DNA of 64,000 nt from Leucobacter chromiireducens (GCF_003917135.1 NZ_RPDI01000007.1:62001-126000); one strand, 5' to 3'. Shown: positions 16,656-25,988, counted from the stretch's first letter. Notes: a model not told the origin generated them from the sequence alone. Numbers and translations are program-made.

Positions 16656-18506
16656 ATGTGTGGAATCGTCGGATATGTCGGCCCGAATGATACGGTCGAC
16701 GTTCTCATTACTGGACTGCGGCGCCTGGAGTACCGCGGCTATGACTCGGCTGGGATTGCCGTGGTGGACGAGGCCGGGGGGCTGACCGTTCGCAAGCGCT
16801 CGGGGAAGCTTGCGCGCCTCGAGGAGCTGCTCGCCGACAGCCCCGTCGCTGCCGCGAACACGGGCATCGGCCACACTCGCTGGGCCACGCACGGCGGCCC
16901 GACGGACGTGAACGCGCACCCGCATCTCGGGGACGAGGGCAAGCTCGCGGTGATCCACAACGGCATCGTCGAGAACTTCGCGGAGCTGCGCGCCGAGCTC
17001 GTCGACGCCGGCGTCGAGCTGCAGAGCGAGACCGACACCGAGGTCGTCGCCGGTCTGCTCGGCCGCGCGGTTGCCGAGCACGGCGACCTGGAGACCGCGT
17101 TCCGCGCGGTCGTGAAGCGCCTGCACGGCACGTTCACGCTCCTCGCCACCCACCGCGACGAGCCGGGCAAGATCGTCGCCGCGCGCCACCACTCGCCCCT
17201 CGTGGTCGGGCTCGGCGACGGCGAGAACTTCCTCGGCTCCGACGTCGCGGCGTTCGTGTCCTCGACCCGCCGCGCTGTGGCGGTCGATGAGGACAACATC
17301 GCCGTGATCACCCCCGAGGGCGTGCGCATCACGGACTTCGACGGTGCCGAGGTGGAGTTCGAAGAGTACGAGGTGCAGTGGGACGCCGAGGCCGCGGACA
17401 AGGGCGGCTGGTCCTCCTTCATGGCGAAGGAGATCACCGAGCAGCCCGAGGCGATCGCGAACACGATTCGCGGCCGCATCCTCGACGGCCAGGTCGAGGT
17501 GCCCGAGCTGAGCGCGCTCGGCGCCGAGCGCCTGCAGAACATCGACCGCATCGTCATCATCGCGTGCGGCACCGCGTCGTACGCGGGCATGATCGGCGCG
17601 TACGCGATCGAGCAGTGGGCGCGGATCCCCGTCGAGGTACAGCTCAGCCACGAGTTCCGCTACCGGGATCCGGTACTCACCGAGCGCACCATGGTGATCT
17701 CCGTGAGCCAGTCGGGCGAGACCATGGACACCCTCATGGCCGTGAAGTACGCGATCGAGCGCGGTGTCACGACTGTCTCGGTGTGCAACACGCAGTCGGC
17801 AACGATCCCGCGCGAGTCTGATGCGGCGGTCTACACGCACGCCGGGCCGGAGGTCGCTGTGGCGTCGACGAAGGCGTTTGTCGCGCAGATCACGGCGCTC
17901 TACCTGATCGGCCTGCACCTCGGGAAGGCACGCGGCACGCTCTCGGCGGAGACCGAGGCGGAGGCGGTTCGCCAGTTCGAGGCGCTGCCGGAGAAGATGG
18001 CCGAGGCCGTCGCAACGCACGAGCAGATCGCGCAGCTCGCGCACTGGATGGCCGACACGCGCTCGGTGCTGTTCCTCGGCCGCCACGTCGGCTACCCGGC
18101 GGCGCTCGAGGGCGCGCTCAAGCTCAAGGAGATCGCGTACATCCACGCCGAGGGCTTCGCCGCCGGCGAGCTGAAGCACGGCCCGATCGCCCTCATCGAC
18201 CACGGCCAGCCCGTGTTCGTGCTCGTGCCGAGCCCGCGCACCTCCCCGCTCATGCACGCGAAGGTCGTGTCGAACATCCAGGAGATCCGCGCGCGCGGTG
18301 CCCGGGTGATCGCGATCGTGGAGACCGGCGACACCGCGGTGCTGCCGTACGCCGACGACGTGGTGCGGATCCCGCTGTCGGACTCGCTGTTCGACCCGAT
18401 CCTGCAGGTCGTTCCGTTGCAGTGGTTCGCGCTCGAGCTGTGCACCGCAAAGGGGCTCGACGTCGATCAGCCGCGCAACCTCGCGAAGTCGGTCACGGTC
18501 GAGTGA
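16656..18506 (+). CDS. glmS: Glutamine-fructose-6-phosphate aminotransferase (isomerizing)
   Basis: 616 residues. It makes glucosamine-6-phosphate from fructose-6-phosphate and glutamine. The N-terminal class II amidotransferase domain begins MCGIVGYVG with Cys2 as nucleophile, plus RWATHGGPTDVNAHPH; two SIS domains follow (CGTASYAGMIG, SVSQSGETMDTL, GRHVGYPAALEGALKLKEIAYIHAEGFAAGELKHGP) and the end DQPRNLAKSVTVE is canonical. The stop overlaps acpS by 4 bases. No glmS ribozyme is expected with so short an upstream region. Confidence 0.98.
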   Translation: MCGIVGYVGPNDTVDVLITGLRRLEYRGYDSAGIAVVDEAGGLTVRKRSGKLARLEELLADSPVAAANTGIGHTRWATHGGPTDVNAHPHLGDEGKLAVIHNGIVENFAELRAELVDAGVELQSETDTEVVAGLLGRAVAEHGDLETAFRAVVKRLHGTFTLLATHRDEPGKIVAARHHSPLVVGLGDGENFLGSDVAAFVSSTRRAVAVDEDNIAVITPEGVRITDFDGAEVEFEEYEVQWDAEAADKGGWSSFMAKEITEQPEAIANTIRGRILDGQVEVPELSALGAERLQNIDRIVIIACGTASYAGMIGAYAIEQWARIPVEVQLSHEFRYRDPVLTERTMVISVSQSGETMDTLMAVKYAIERGVTTVSVCNTQSATIPRESDAAVYTHAGPEVAVASTKAFVAQITALYLIGLHLGKARGTLSAETEAEAVRQFEALPEKMAEAVATHEQIAQLAHWMADTRSVLFLGRHVGYPAALEGALKLKEIAYIHAEGFAAGELKHGPIALIDHGQPVFVLVPSPRTSPLMHAKVVSNIQEIRARGARVIAIVETGDTAVLPYADDVVRIPLSDSLFDPILQVVPLQWFALELCTAKGLDVDQPRNLAKSVTVE

Positions 18507-18892
18507 TCATCGGCATCGGGGTCGACACCGTCGACATCGCGCGCTTCGAGCAGCAGCTTGAGCGCACTCCGGCGCTGCGTGCACGCCTCTTCACCGAGGC
18601 CGAGCGCGAGCTGTCGACCCCGTCGCTCGCCGCGCGCTTTGCGGCGAAAGAGGCACTCATCAAGGCGCTCGGCGGCTCCGACGGCGTGAGCTGGCAGGAC
18701 CTCGAGATTCGTCGCGGGCCCGAGCGCGCCCCGGCGTTCGCCGCGACGCCGGGGCTCGCCGCGGCGCTCAGCCGCCGCGGCGCCGACCGGAGCCACCTCT
18801 CGCTCACCCACGACGGGGGAGTGGCCACCGCGTTCGTCATCGTCGAGCGGGCGGGGGAGCCCGCGCGCCCCGAGGGGAAGGAGGGGACATGA
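18503..18892 (+). CDS. acpS: Holo-[acyl-carrier-protein] synthase
   Basis: 129 residues from GTG 18503, which overlaps the glmS TGA. The enzyme attaches 4'-phosphopantetheine from CoA to acyl carrier protein. The magnesium ligands are visible as Asp8 (IGIGVDTVDI) and Glu50 (RFAAKEALIKAL). The C-terminal SLTHDGGVATAFVIVE is typical. An alternative in-frame start at 18422 would lie inside glmS and is rejected. The stop overlaps alr (ATGA). nnr, often next to acpS in actinobacteria, is absent. Confidence 0.95.
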   Translation: MIIGIGVDTVDIARFEQQLERTPALRARLFTEAERELSTPSLAARFAAKEALIKALGGSDGVSWQDLEIRRGPERAPAFAATPGLAAALSRRGADRSHLSLTHDGGVATAFVIVERAGEPARPEGKEGT

Positions 18893-20076
18893 GATCCGGA
18901 TCGATGCGCGTCGCGGAAATCTCGCTCCCCGCGATCCGGCACAACGTTCGGCTGGTGCGTCAGCTCACCGGCGGGGCGGTCATCGTGGTGGTGAAGGCCG
19001 GGGGCTACGGCCACGGGGCCGCGATCACCGCGAACGCGGCGTTTGCGGCCGGCGCGACCATCGTCGCCACCGCCGACCTTGAGGAGGCGCTCGCGCTGCG
19101 CGACGCCGGTGTCACCGGTCCGCTCCTGTGCTGGCTGCACGGCGTGCGCGCCGACTTCGGCGACGCGGTGGACGCGAACATCGAGATCGGCGTGAGCACG
19201 CTGGAGCAGCTCGAGCGGCTCGGGGCGGCCGCCGCGGTGCGGGGCGCGCGGGCCGTCGCGCACCTGAAGGTGGACACGGGGCTCAGCCGCAACGGCTCCT
19301 GCCCCGACGACTGGCCCGAGATTTTCGCCCGCGCCGCCGAGCTCGAAGCGCAGGGGCTCGTGCGCGTTCGCGGCATCTTCAGCCATCTCGCGAACGCCGG
19401 CGCCGAGGCCGACCGCCAGCAGGCCGAACGCTTCGACGAGGCGATCGCGCAGCTGCGGCAGGCCGGGGTCGATCCCGAGCTGATGCACCTCGCCGCGAGC
19501 GCGGCGACGTTCACCTCCCCGCACCTGCACTACAACGCGGTGCGCGTCGGGGTCGCCGCCTACGGGCTCAGCCCGTTCGCCGACAAGACTTCGGCGCAGC
19601 TGGGGCTCGTGCCCGCGATGACACTCCGCTCGGAGATCGTCGCGCTGCGCGGCGTGCCGGCCGGCACCGGCGTCTCCTACGGCTTCAACCACGTCTGCGA
19701 GGCAGCGACCACGCTCGCGCTCGTGCCCATGGGCTACGCCGACGGCATGCCGCGCGCGCTGAACGGCTCCGGCGCGTGGGTGACGGTCGCCGGCGAGCCC
19801 CGCCCGATCGTCGGCCGCATCGGCATGGACCAGTTCATCATCGACGTCGGGCCGCTCGCCGGGCGCCTGAGCCTCGGCGATCCCGTGGTGCTCTTCGGCG
19901 ATCCCGAGCGGGGCTTTCCCGCTGTGGAGATCTGGTCCGGCCTCATGCGCACCATCAACTACGAGATCATCGCGAGCATCGGGCCGCGCGTCATCCGTGT
20001 GCCGGTCGACGGCCCGGATCTCGGCGCCCCCGGCACCGAATCGACTCGCGCGCAGGATGCGGAGGGACGCGCATGA
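18889..20076 (+). CDS. alr: Alanine racemase
   Basis: 395 residues. It interconverts L- and D-alanine with PLP, feeding peptidoglycan. The PLP lysine is Lys36 in VVVKAGGYGHGA; the usual NAY/DAY triplet is GGY here, but Tyr40 is kept. The C-terminal catalytic Tyr lies in VPMGYADGMPRAL, and RIGMDQFIIDV is present. ATG 18889 overlaps acpS. Part of an unbroken chain of 4-base overlaps from glmS to tsaD. Confidence 0.96.
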   Translation: MRSGSMRVAEISLPAIRHNVRLVRQLTGGAVIVVVKAGGYGHGAAITANAAFAAGATIVATADLEEALALRDAGVTGPLLCWLHGVRADFGDAVDANIEIGVSTLEQLERLGAAAAVRGARAVAHLKVDTGLSRNGSCPDDWPEIFARAAELEAQGLVRVRGIFSHLANAGAEADRQQAERFDEAIAQLRQAGVDPELMHLAASAATFTSPHLHYNAVRVGVAAYGLSPFADKTSAQLGLVPAMTLRSEIVALRGVPAGTGVSYGFNHVCEAATTLALVPMGYADGMPRALNGSGAWVTVAGEPRPIVGRIGMDQFIIDVGPLAGRLSLGDPVVLFGDPERGFPAVEIWSGLMRTINYEIIASIGPRVIRVPVDGPDLGAPGTESTRAQDAEGRA

Positions 20077-20576
20077 CCGCAGCGGCGCCACGCGTCACCA
20101 CACACCAGGTGCCGGATCCCGACGCGATGCACGAGCTCGGGCTGCGGCTCGGCCGCGTGCTCCGCGCGGGTGACCTGCTGATCCTCACCGGTCCGCTCGG
20201 TGCGGGAAAGACGACGCTCACGCGCGGGATCGGCGAGGGCCTCGGCGTGCGCGGCCCCGTGCAGAGCCCAACCTTCGTGCTGGCACGCACGCACCCCTCG
20301 CTCGGGGATGGCGCGCCGCTCGTGCACGTCGACGCGTACCGCCTCGCCGACGCCGGGGAGCTCGACGACCTCGACCTCGACTTCGAGGGCTCCGTCGTCG
20401 TCGCCGAGTGGGGCGCGGGGCTCATCGACACCCGCGACTCCTGGGTCGAGGCGGTCATCGAGCGCCCGCGCGGCGTCGACGACGAGGAAGAAACGGACTG
20501 GTCGGAAGCGCCCGTCGAGGCGCGCACCGTGACCATCACCTGGACGGGCCCCCGCTGGGCCGAGGAGACACTGTGA
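20073..20576 (+). CDS. tsaE: tRNA t6A biosynthesis ATPase TsaE
   Basis: 167 residues. The Walker A motif GPLGAGKTT (40-48) and QSPTFVLART and HVDAYRL are diagnostic. TsaE is the ATPase that cycles the TsaB-TsaD complex while it makes threonylcarbamoyladenosine at position 37 of ANN-decoding tRNAs. The ATG at 20073 overlaps the alr stop, and the TGA overlaps tsaB. A 20-residue acidic loop (GVDDEEETDWSEAP) near the C-terminus is somewhat unusual. Confidence 0.95.
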   Translation: MTAAAPRVTTHQVPDPDAMHELGLRLGRVLRAGDLLILTGPLGAGKTTLTRGIGEGLGVRGPVQSPTFVLARTHPSLGDGAPLVHVDAYRLADAGELDDLDLDFEGSVVVAEWGAGLIDTRDSWVEAVIERPRGVDDEEETDWSEAPVEARTVTITWTGPRWAEETL

Positions 20577-21220
20577 TCACCACCGACGTGCCCGAGCTCG
20601 GCGCACACGCGCTGCTCGCCATCGACACCGCGATCGGCACGACCGTCGCGCTCGGCGCGGATGGCCGGGTGTGGAGCGCGGAGCGCGCGAACGCGCGCGG
20701 CCACGCCGAGGCGATTGGCACGCTGCTCGAGGAAGTCATCGCCGCGAGCGGGGTCGCACCCTCGCGCGTCACCGGCGTGGTCGCCGGCATGGGGCCAGGT
20801 CCGTTCACCGGGCTGCGCGTCGGCATCGCCGCCGCACGGGCGTTCGCGCTCGGCCGTGGCGTTCCCCTCCTGCCCGTTGAGGGGCACGAGGCGGTCGCGC
20901 TCGCCGAGCTGGAGCGCGGCGCCACCGCCGGCGTGCGCGTCGTGCAGGACGCGCGCCGCCGCGAGCTCTTCGTCACCGAGTACTCCGGGCTCGACTGGGC
21001 CGGCGTGCCCGTGCGCGCGGCAGGGCCCGGCCTCTTCGCGCGCGACGACTACGCCGCCGCGCCCAACGAGGTGTGGCCGGAAACGATTCCGGGTGCCCAG
21101 CTGATCGGGATCGCTGCGCGCCGCCTTGCCGCCGGCCAGGGGTTCGCCGACACGCAGGCGCGGTACCTGCGCGCCCCGGACGTCGCGCAGCCCGGCGCGC
21201 CCAAACGGGTGAGCACGTGA
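20573..21220 (+). CDS. tsaB: tRNA t6A biosynthesis protein TsaB
   Basis: 215 residues from GTG 20573. ASKHA fold; LLAIDTAIGTTVAL near the N-terminus and VVAGMGPGPFTGLRVGIAAARAFAL are diagnostic. TsaB is the inactive-paralogue partner of TsaD in the t6A complex. An upstream in-frame start inside tsaE is rejected since the GTG overlap continues the local pattern. The stop overlaps rimI. Confidence 0.94.
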   Translation: MITTDVPELGAHALLAIDTAIGTTVALGADGRVWSAERANARGHAEAIGTLLEEVIAASGVAPSRVTGVVAGMGPGPFTGLRVGIAAARAFALGRGVPLLPVEGHEAVALAELERGATAGVRVVQDARRRELFVTEYSGLDWAGVPVRAAGPGLFARDDYAAAPNEVWPETIPGAQLIGIAARRLAAGQGFADTQARYLRAPDVAQPGAPKRVST

Positions 21221-21699
21221 GTGCCGCCCCCGAGCTGCGCGCCGCGACGGCCGCCGACCTCGACGCGATCCACGCGCTCGAGACGAGCGTCTTCACGAGC
21301 GATGCCTGGAGCCGGTCGATGCTCGCCGAAGAGCTCGCCGGTGAGCTGCGGTGCTACGTCGTGCTCGCCGAGCCGGACACCGCCGCGATCCTCGGCTACG
21401 CAGGCCTCCTCACGGTCGGCACCGAGGCGGACATCCAGACGATCGCGGTGGCGCCCGAGCTGCGCGGCACGGGGCAGGGGCGTCGCCTCATGACCCACCT
21501 GCTCGGGGTCGCGGCGGAAGCCGGGGCGCGCGAGGTATTCCTCGAGGTGCGCGCGGACAACCCGGTGGCGCGCGGGCTCTACGAGTCCCTCGGGTTTGCC
21601 GAGCTCGGCGTGCGGCCCCGCTACTACCAGCCGGACGGCGTCGACGCGATTGTCATGCGACACGAACTGCAGGAAGCTACGTTGAAGGAACACCGATGA
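21217..21699 (+). CDS. rimI: Ribosomal-protein-alanine N-acetyltransferase
   Basis: 160 residues from GTG 21217. GNAT fold with the acetyl-CoA motif [21 protein letters not shown] and the RimI-type [38 protein letters not shown]. RimI acetylates the N-terminus of S18 in E. coli and perhaps other proteins. It sits between tsaB and tsaD, the usual actinobacterial order, with 4-base overlaps on both sides. Confidence 0.93.
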   Translation: MSAAPELRAATAADLDAIHALETSVFTSDAWSRSMLAEELAGELRCYVVLAEPDTAAILGYAGLLTVGTEADIQTIAVAPELRGTGQGRRLMTHLLGVAAEAGAREVFLEVRADNPVARGLYESLGFAELGVRPRYYQPDGVDAIVMRHELQEATLKEHR

Positions 21700-22778
21700 C
21701 CGCCAGTGCCCCCCTCGTGCTCGGGATCGAGACCAGCTGCGACGAAACCGGCGTCGGGATCGTCCGGGGTCGGACGCTGCTGGCCAACGAGATCGCGTCG
21801 TCGATGGACGAGCACGCCCGCTTCGGCGGCGTCGTCCCCGAGGTGGCGGCGCGCGCGCACCTCGAGGCGATGAACCCCACGATCGAGCGCGCACTCGCGA
21901 CCGCGGGCGTGCAGCTTGATGAGCTCGACGCGATCGCGGTGACGAGCGGGCCCGGGCTCGCCGGCGCGCTGATGGTCGGCGTCGCGGCGGCGAAGGCGCT
22001 CGCGGTCTCGCTCGGCAAACCGCTCTACGCCGTGAACCACCTCGTCGGACACGTCGGCGCCGATCTGCTGCAGGGCGATGGGCTGCGCCCCGTCGTCGGA
22101 CCGGTGGGGGAGTTCGAGCTGCCAACGGTCGCGCTGCTCGTGTCGGGCGGGCACACCTCCCTCCTGCTCGTGCGGGATCTCGTCGGCGACGTCGAGCTGC
22201 TCGGTGAGACCATCGACGACGCCGCAGGCGAGGCCTTTGACAAGGTGGCGCGCCTGCTCGGGCTACCCTACCCGGGTGGCCCGCACATCGACCGCGTCGC
22301 GGCCGACGGCGACCCGAACGCGATCCGCTTCCCCAGGGGGCTCTCGCTCCCGAAGGACATGGCGAAGCACCGCTACGACTTCTCGTTCTCGGGGCTGAAG
22401 ACCTCCGTGGCGCGCTGGGTGGAGAAGCACGAGGCGACGGGCGCGCCGATCCCGGTCGGGGATGTCGCGGCGAGCTTCCGCGAGGCGGTCGCCGACGTGC
22501 TGCTCACCAAGGCCGTCGCCGCGTGCCAGGACCTCGGGGTGCCGCGCCTGCTCCTCGGGGGCGGCGTGGTCGCGAACGCGCGCATCCGCGAACTCGCCGC
22601 CGAGCGCACGGCGGCCGCCGGCATCGCGCTCCGCGTCCCGCCGCTCTCGCTGTGCACCGACAACGGCGCGATGATCGCCTCGCTCGGCGCGCAGCTGGTT
22701 GCCGCGGGGCATGCGCCGTCCTCGCTGGCCTTCGGCGCCGACTCGACCCTCCCCGTGCAGCAGATTCAGGTGCCGTAG
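21696..22778 (+). CDS. tsaD: tRNA N6-adenosine threonylcarbamoyltransferase
   Basis: 360 residues from ATG 21696. It transfers the threonylcarbamoyl group to A37 of tRNA. The N-terminal [15 protein letters not shown] and metal ligands His115 and His119 in NHLVGHV are intact; later motifs [11 protein letters not shown] and [11 protein letters not shown] are present. An acidic/Val insertion ([18 protein letters not shown]) separates the HxxxH region from the next strand. Last gene of the overlapping glmS-tsaD chain; no clear terminator follows. Confidence 0.96.
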   Translation: MTASAPLVLGIETSCDETGVGIVRGRTLLANEIASSMDEHARFGGVVPEVAARAHLEAMNPTIERALATAGVQLDELDAIAVTSGPGLAGALMVGVAAAKALAVSLGKPLYAVNHLVGHVGADLLQGDGLRPVVGPVGEFELPTVALLVSGGHTSLLLVRDLVGDVELLGETIDDAAGEAFDKVARLLGLPYPGGPHIDRVAADGDPNAIRFPRGLSLPKDMAKHRYDFSFSGLKTSVARWVEKHEATGAPIPVGDVAASFREAVADVLLTKAVAACQDLGVPRLLLGGGVVANARIRELAAERTAAAGIALRVPPLSLCTDNGAMIASLGAQLVAAGHAPSSLAFGADSTLPVQQIQVP

Positions 22779-22901
22779 GCCAGATCCGCGCAGAAAATTT
22801 CGGTATTCCGCCTGGAGGCGTGGTTTTTGCGAGCCCTGAGTCTAGGCTGAGAGTACGGAAACCGGCGGTACGCCGTCGCGCCACCCGACCGAAGGAGCAA
22901 C

Positions 22902-23450
22902 ATGTCTGAGAACCTGCCCGGCAACGACCCGACCCAGCCGCCCGTGCCGCCCCAGGCGCCCACGACTCCGCCGCAGGCACCGACCACGCCGCCGCAGGCA
23001 CCGCCAGCGCCTCCGGTACCCCAGCCGGGTGCAGCGGCCGCGCAGGGCGTCCCCCCATACGGGCAGGCGCCGCAGGGGTACCCGCAGGGCGCGCCGCAGG
23101 GCGGGTACACGCCGCCGCAGCCCAAGGGTCTCGCGATCGCCGGCCTGGTGCTCGGCATCGTCGGCCTCGTGCTGTCCATTGTGCTGTTCTTCCTGCCCGG
23201 CTTCGGCCCGCTGCTCGGTGTGGTCGGCATCGTGCTCAGCATCGTTGCGCTCGTGAAGAAGCAGTCGAAGCCGATGGCCATCACGGGCCTCATCACGGGT
23301 GCCCTGGCGATCATCGTCGGCGTGATCGTGTGGATTGTCCTGCTCGCCGGCCTCTCGCAGATCGCCAACGATCCCGACTTCCAGCAGCAGCTCGAGCAGC
23401 AGCTGGAGCAGTTGGAGGAGCTGGAGCGGCAGAGCCAGACGCAGGAGTAG
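22902..23450 (+). CDS. Pro-rich DUF4190-like membrane protein
   Basis: 182 residues. The first ~75 residues are a disordered Pro/Gln/Ala-rich segment with the repeat TTPPQAP; then come hydrophobic hairpins at about 82-110 (GLAIAGLVLGIVGLVLSIVLFF) and 125-150, and a Gln/Glu-rich coiled tail (QQQLEQQLEQLEELERQ). The layout matches the DUF4190 type, whose role is unknown. An AAGGAG precedes the ATG, and a TAGGCT -10 candidate is at 22843. Two more proteins of this type are at 24954-25988 on the other strand. Confidence 0.65.
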   Translation: MSENLPGNDPTQPPVPPQAPTTPPQAPTTPPQAPPAPPVPQPGAAAAQGVPPYGQAPQGYPQGAPQGGYTPPQPKGLAIAGLVLGIVGLVLSIVLFFLPGFGPLLGVVGIVLSIVALVKKQSKPMAITGLITGALAIIVGVIVWIVLLAGLSQIANDPDFQQQLEQQLEQLEELERQSQTQE

Positions 23451-23460
23451 CTCACTGCAC

Positions 23461-23504
23461 GCGCAACGGGTCCGGGGAGTTTCCCCGGGCCCGTTGCGCG
23501 TTTT
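23461..23504 (+). terminator. Terminator after the Pro-rich protein
   Basis: GCGCAACGGG (23461-23470) pairs with CCCGTTGCGC (23490-23499), with an inner CCGGGGA/TCCCCGG stem and a GTTTT tail. Strong Rho-independent terminator. Confidence 0.88.
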
Positions 23505-23565
23505 GGGGTGTGCTGCCGGTTCCGCGCCTGCCACCCGGCCACCCGCTGAACCGACCGACCGCGCA

Positions 23566-23625
23566 GGAGAAATTTGAACTCTCGGACCGTATGCCCCAAA
23601 AACCTCCGAGAAATCAGATTTCTCC
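23566..23625. repeat. Dispersed palindrome family B, copy 1
   Basis: Arms 23566-23586 and 23605-23625 match at 18 of 21 positions around an 18-base loop. The outer arm is GGAGAAATTTG / CAGATTTCTCC and the inner one CTCGGA / TCCGAG. The same arms occur at 44992-45063. The element is markedly more AT-rich than its surroundings and lies 3' of a terminator. Confidence 0.8.
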
Positions 23626-23702
23626 GTGCGTGGGGTGGGGAACGCGGGTCGGCGGGGCGGGGAGGTGAGCCAGCCAGGCTGCTCGCCCGACCGGCCGCAG
23701 CC

Positions 23703-24950
23703 CTACGGCTCGCAGCGCTCCGCGAGGATCGCGACGTGCGACCCCGCGGCGCGGGTGAGGATCAGCGTTCCGCGGTTCGGGCCGCGCAGCTTCAACCGGG
23801 TGCGCAGCGCCGCGGGATCCACGTCGGCACCGCGCTTCTTGATCTCCAGCGTGCCGATCCCGCGTTCGGCGAGTGCCTTCTTGAGGTCCTTCTCACGCAC
23901 GGGCAGCTCCGCAATCACACGGAACGCTTGCGCGAAGGGCGTGGGCGCAAGCCGGTCGGACGTGAGATACGCGATCCCGGGGCTCAGCATGCCGGCGCCG
24001 AGCTGGCGCGCGAGCTTGCCGATCAGTCGGGCCCGGATCACTGCGCCGTCGGGCTCGTACAGGTATCTGCCGAGCGGCTGCACGTCGACGTCGACCGCGT
24101 CGGCCGGGGCGGCGAGCTCGTGCGCGCGGTCCCCGCGGATCACGAGCGCTGAGCGGAGCGCCTGCGGCCGGGCGAGCGGTCCGAACCAGAGCCCCGTCTC
24201 GACGAGCTGCCCGTCGATCGAGACCCACTGCGCCTCAGCGGTGTCCGGGATGAGCTCGCGATCGAGCCCGGGGCCGACCTTGATGCCGGTGGGGAGCCGC
24301 TCGGCGAGGGCGAACGCGAAGCTGAGGCTGGGGGAGTAGTCGTCGGGGGACGCGACGCGCCGCGTGTTCGAGTGCCCAGCGGTGCGGCGCGCCGGATCGA
24401 GGAACACCCCGTCGGCGTCTGCCGGGCCGAGCTGCTCGGCGTCGCCGACGCGCACCGTCGGGGCCGGTCGCCTGTGGTGCGCCGCGACGATCCCGAGGTT
24501 GTGCTCGGCGATGCGCGCGGTGAACGGGTCGAGCTCAACGGCGAGCGGCGTGATGCCGGCGCTGATCAGCGCCATCGACTCCGTGCCGATCCCGCAGCCG
24601 AGGTCGGCGACGCGCGTGCACCCGGCGTCGCGGAAGCGGGCAGCGTGCCGCACGGAGACCGCGCGACGGGACGCCTGTTCGAGGCCGGCCGGCGTGAACA
24701 GCAGTGAGCGCGCGAGCTCTCCCAGCTTGCCCTGCGCCTTCAGCCGCAGTTGCGCCTGCGTCAGCACGGCTGCGGTGTGCTCGGCGGCGAGCCCGTCGGC
24801 GCGGAGCTGGGTGTTCAGCCGGGTGACGTCCGCGCCACCCGCGAGTGCGCCAACGGCCCGCCCGAGCGCGTTCACGCCCTGGGTGGTGAAGAGGAAGTCC
24901 CAGCCGGGCGGCATCGTTGCGGCGGGAGAGGATGGCTGCTGACCAGGCAC
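23703..24950 (-). CDS. Class I SAM-dependent methyltransferase with THUMP-like C-terminus
   Basis: 415 residues. Motif I is VADLGCGIGTES (115-124) and a DPAR motif (GVFLDPARR, about 181-189) stands where DPPY/NPPY appears in base methylases. The C-terminal ~90 residues (IAELPVREKDLKKALAERGIGTLEIKKRG) look like the THUMP-like region of RNA methyltransferases. An RNA substrate is therefore likely but unproven. The GTG at 24950 gives the longest reading; ATG 24914 is an alternative. The gene starts 3 bases after the stop of the upstream DUF4190 gene, so it is the third gene of a minus-strand operon. Confidence 0.75.
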   Translation of the reverse strand: MPGQQPSSPAATMPPGWDFLFTTQGVNALGRAVGALAGGADVTRLNTQLRADGLAAEHTAAVLTQAQLRLKAQGKLGELARSLLFTPAGLEQASRRAVSVRHAARFRDAGCTRVADLGCGIGTESMALISAGITPLAVELDPFTARIAEHNLGIVAAHHRRPAPTVRVGDAEQLGPADADGVFLDPARRTAGHSNTRRVASPDDYSPSLSFAFALAERLPTGIKVGPGLDRELIPDTAEAQWVSIDGQLVETGLWFGPLARPQALRSALVIRGDRAHELAAPADAVDVDVQPLGRYLYEPDGAVIRARLIGKLARQLGAGMLSPGIAYLTSDRLAPTPFAQAFRVIAELPVREKDLKKALAERGIGTLEIKKRGADVDPAALRTRLKLRGPNRGTLILTRAAGSHVAILAERCEP

Positions 24951-24953
24951 TGC

Positions 24954-25433
24954 CTACATGCTCGATCCGGCGGCGGCGACAACCCCCACCCAGACGATGA
25001 ACAGGATGAGCAGCGCCCAGAGCGCCACCTGGATGTAGCCGAGGACGAGCGCCGTGATCGCGAGCCCGCGGCCGCCCTCGCCCGAGCGCCTGATCTGATT
25101 CATACTCAGGTGGCCGAGCACGACTGGCACGACAAAGGGTGCCACGAATGCCGAGATCAGCGCGAGGATCGCGAGCGTGTTCGTCGGCGGGGCCGCCGCG
25201 GCGACCGGGACATAGTACGGCACGGCGTACGGCTGCTCGGGTGCCGGGTACGCGGGCTGCTGCGGTGCGGTGTGCTGCGGTGCCGAGTACTGCGGCGGAG
25301 CGTACTGCGGTGCTGAGTACTGCGGCGGAGCGCCGTACTGCGGCCCAGGCTGCTGCGGTGGCGCGTACTGCTGCTGCTGCTGCGGATCGACCGGCTGCTG
25401 CTCGGGGCCCCCGGTGGGGACGTTCTGGCTCAC
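24954..25433 (-). CDS. DUF4190-type membrane protein (Gln/Pro/Tyr-rich)
   Basis: 159 residues from a GTG preceded by AAGGAG. The first ~75 residues are low-complexity with tandem [13 protein letters not shown]-type units; the second half holds two membrane spans ([24 protein letters not shown] and [22 protein letters not shown]) joined by the [16 protein letters not shown] loop typical of DUF4190. Function unknown. It lies 9 bases after the paralogue at 25443-25988 and 3 bases before the methyltransferase. Confidence 0.75.
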   Translation of the reverse strand: MSQNVPTGGPEQQPVDPQQQQQYAPPQQPGPQYGAPPQYSAPQYAPPQYSAPQHTAPQQPAYPAPEQPYAVPYYVPVAAAAPPTNTLAILALISAFVAPFVVPVVLGHLSMNQIRRSGEGGRGLAITALVLGYIQVALWALLILFIVWVGVVAAAGSSM

Positions 25434-25442
25434 GGCAGCTCC

Positions 25443-25988
25443 TTAGTACGAGTAGCTGGAGTACTCGCTCGCGATCCCACCGATCGCGAGCGCGATGAAC
25501 CCGATGTACAGCACGATGAACACGATGAGGAACGCAAACGAGGCGTAGCCGAGCACCAGGCCGGTGATCGCGAGCCCGCGGCCGGCATCGCCGGTGCGCT
25601 TGATCTGGCTGAGGCTCATGTGACCGAAGACCACGCCGGCGATCGGGGAGATGAACGCGAGGATGATCGCGAGGAGCGCGTAGGTGTTGGTCTGAGCGAG
25701 CGTGGTGCCGCGCGGGGCAGCCGCTGGTGCCGGGGCCGCCGGGCGGTAGACGGGCGCTCCGTATGCTGCTGCCGGCTGGCCGGGCGCGGGCTGCTGGCCG
25801 GGTACCTGCGGCTGGCCGGGTGCGTGCTGCTGCGCGTACGCGGGAACGCCCTGCGGCAGCGGAACGGTCGGCTGCGCCGCGGTCGGCTGTGCTGCCGTTG
25901 GCTGAGGCGCGGTCGGCTGCGCCGCTGGGACGCCAGACGGTGCCGCTGGGTCCGGGGTGCCCGGCTCGGGGGTGGTGGGGGTAGACAT
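25443..25988 (-). CDS. DUF4190-type membrane protein (Pro/Ala/Gln-rich)
   Basis: 181 residues. ATG 25988 is chosen because it follows GAGGAGA and because an upstream in-frame ATG has no binding site. A ~110-residue disordered region with repeated QPTAAQPTA units is followed by two membrane spans around [25 protein letters not shown], almost the same loop as in its downstream paralogue. The pair probably arose by tandem duplication. Divergent from groES across 294 bases; first gene of a three-gene operon. Confidence 0.75.
   Translation of the reverse strand: MSTPTTPEPGTPDPAAPSGVPAAQPTAPQPTAAQPTAAQPTVPLPQGVPAYAQQHAPGQPQVPGQQPAPGQPAAAYGAPVYRPAAPAPAAAPRGTTLAQTNTYALLAIILAFISPIAGVVFGHMSLSQIKRTGDAGRGLAITGLVLGYASFAFLIVFIVLYIGFIALAIGGIASEYSSYSY

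Noticed and set aside
15219-18257. Thousand-codon antisense frame over coaA and glmS
   Set aside because: GC-driven shadow, no motif, no ribosome binding site.
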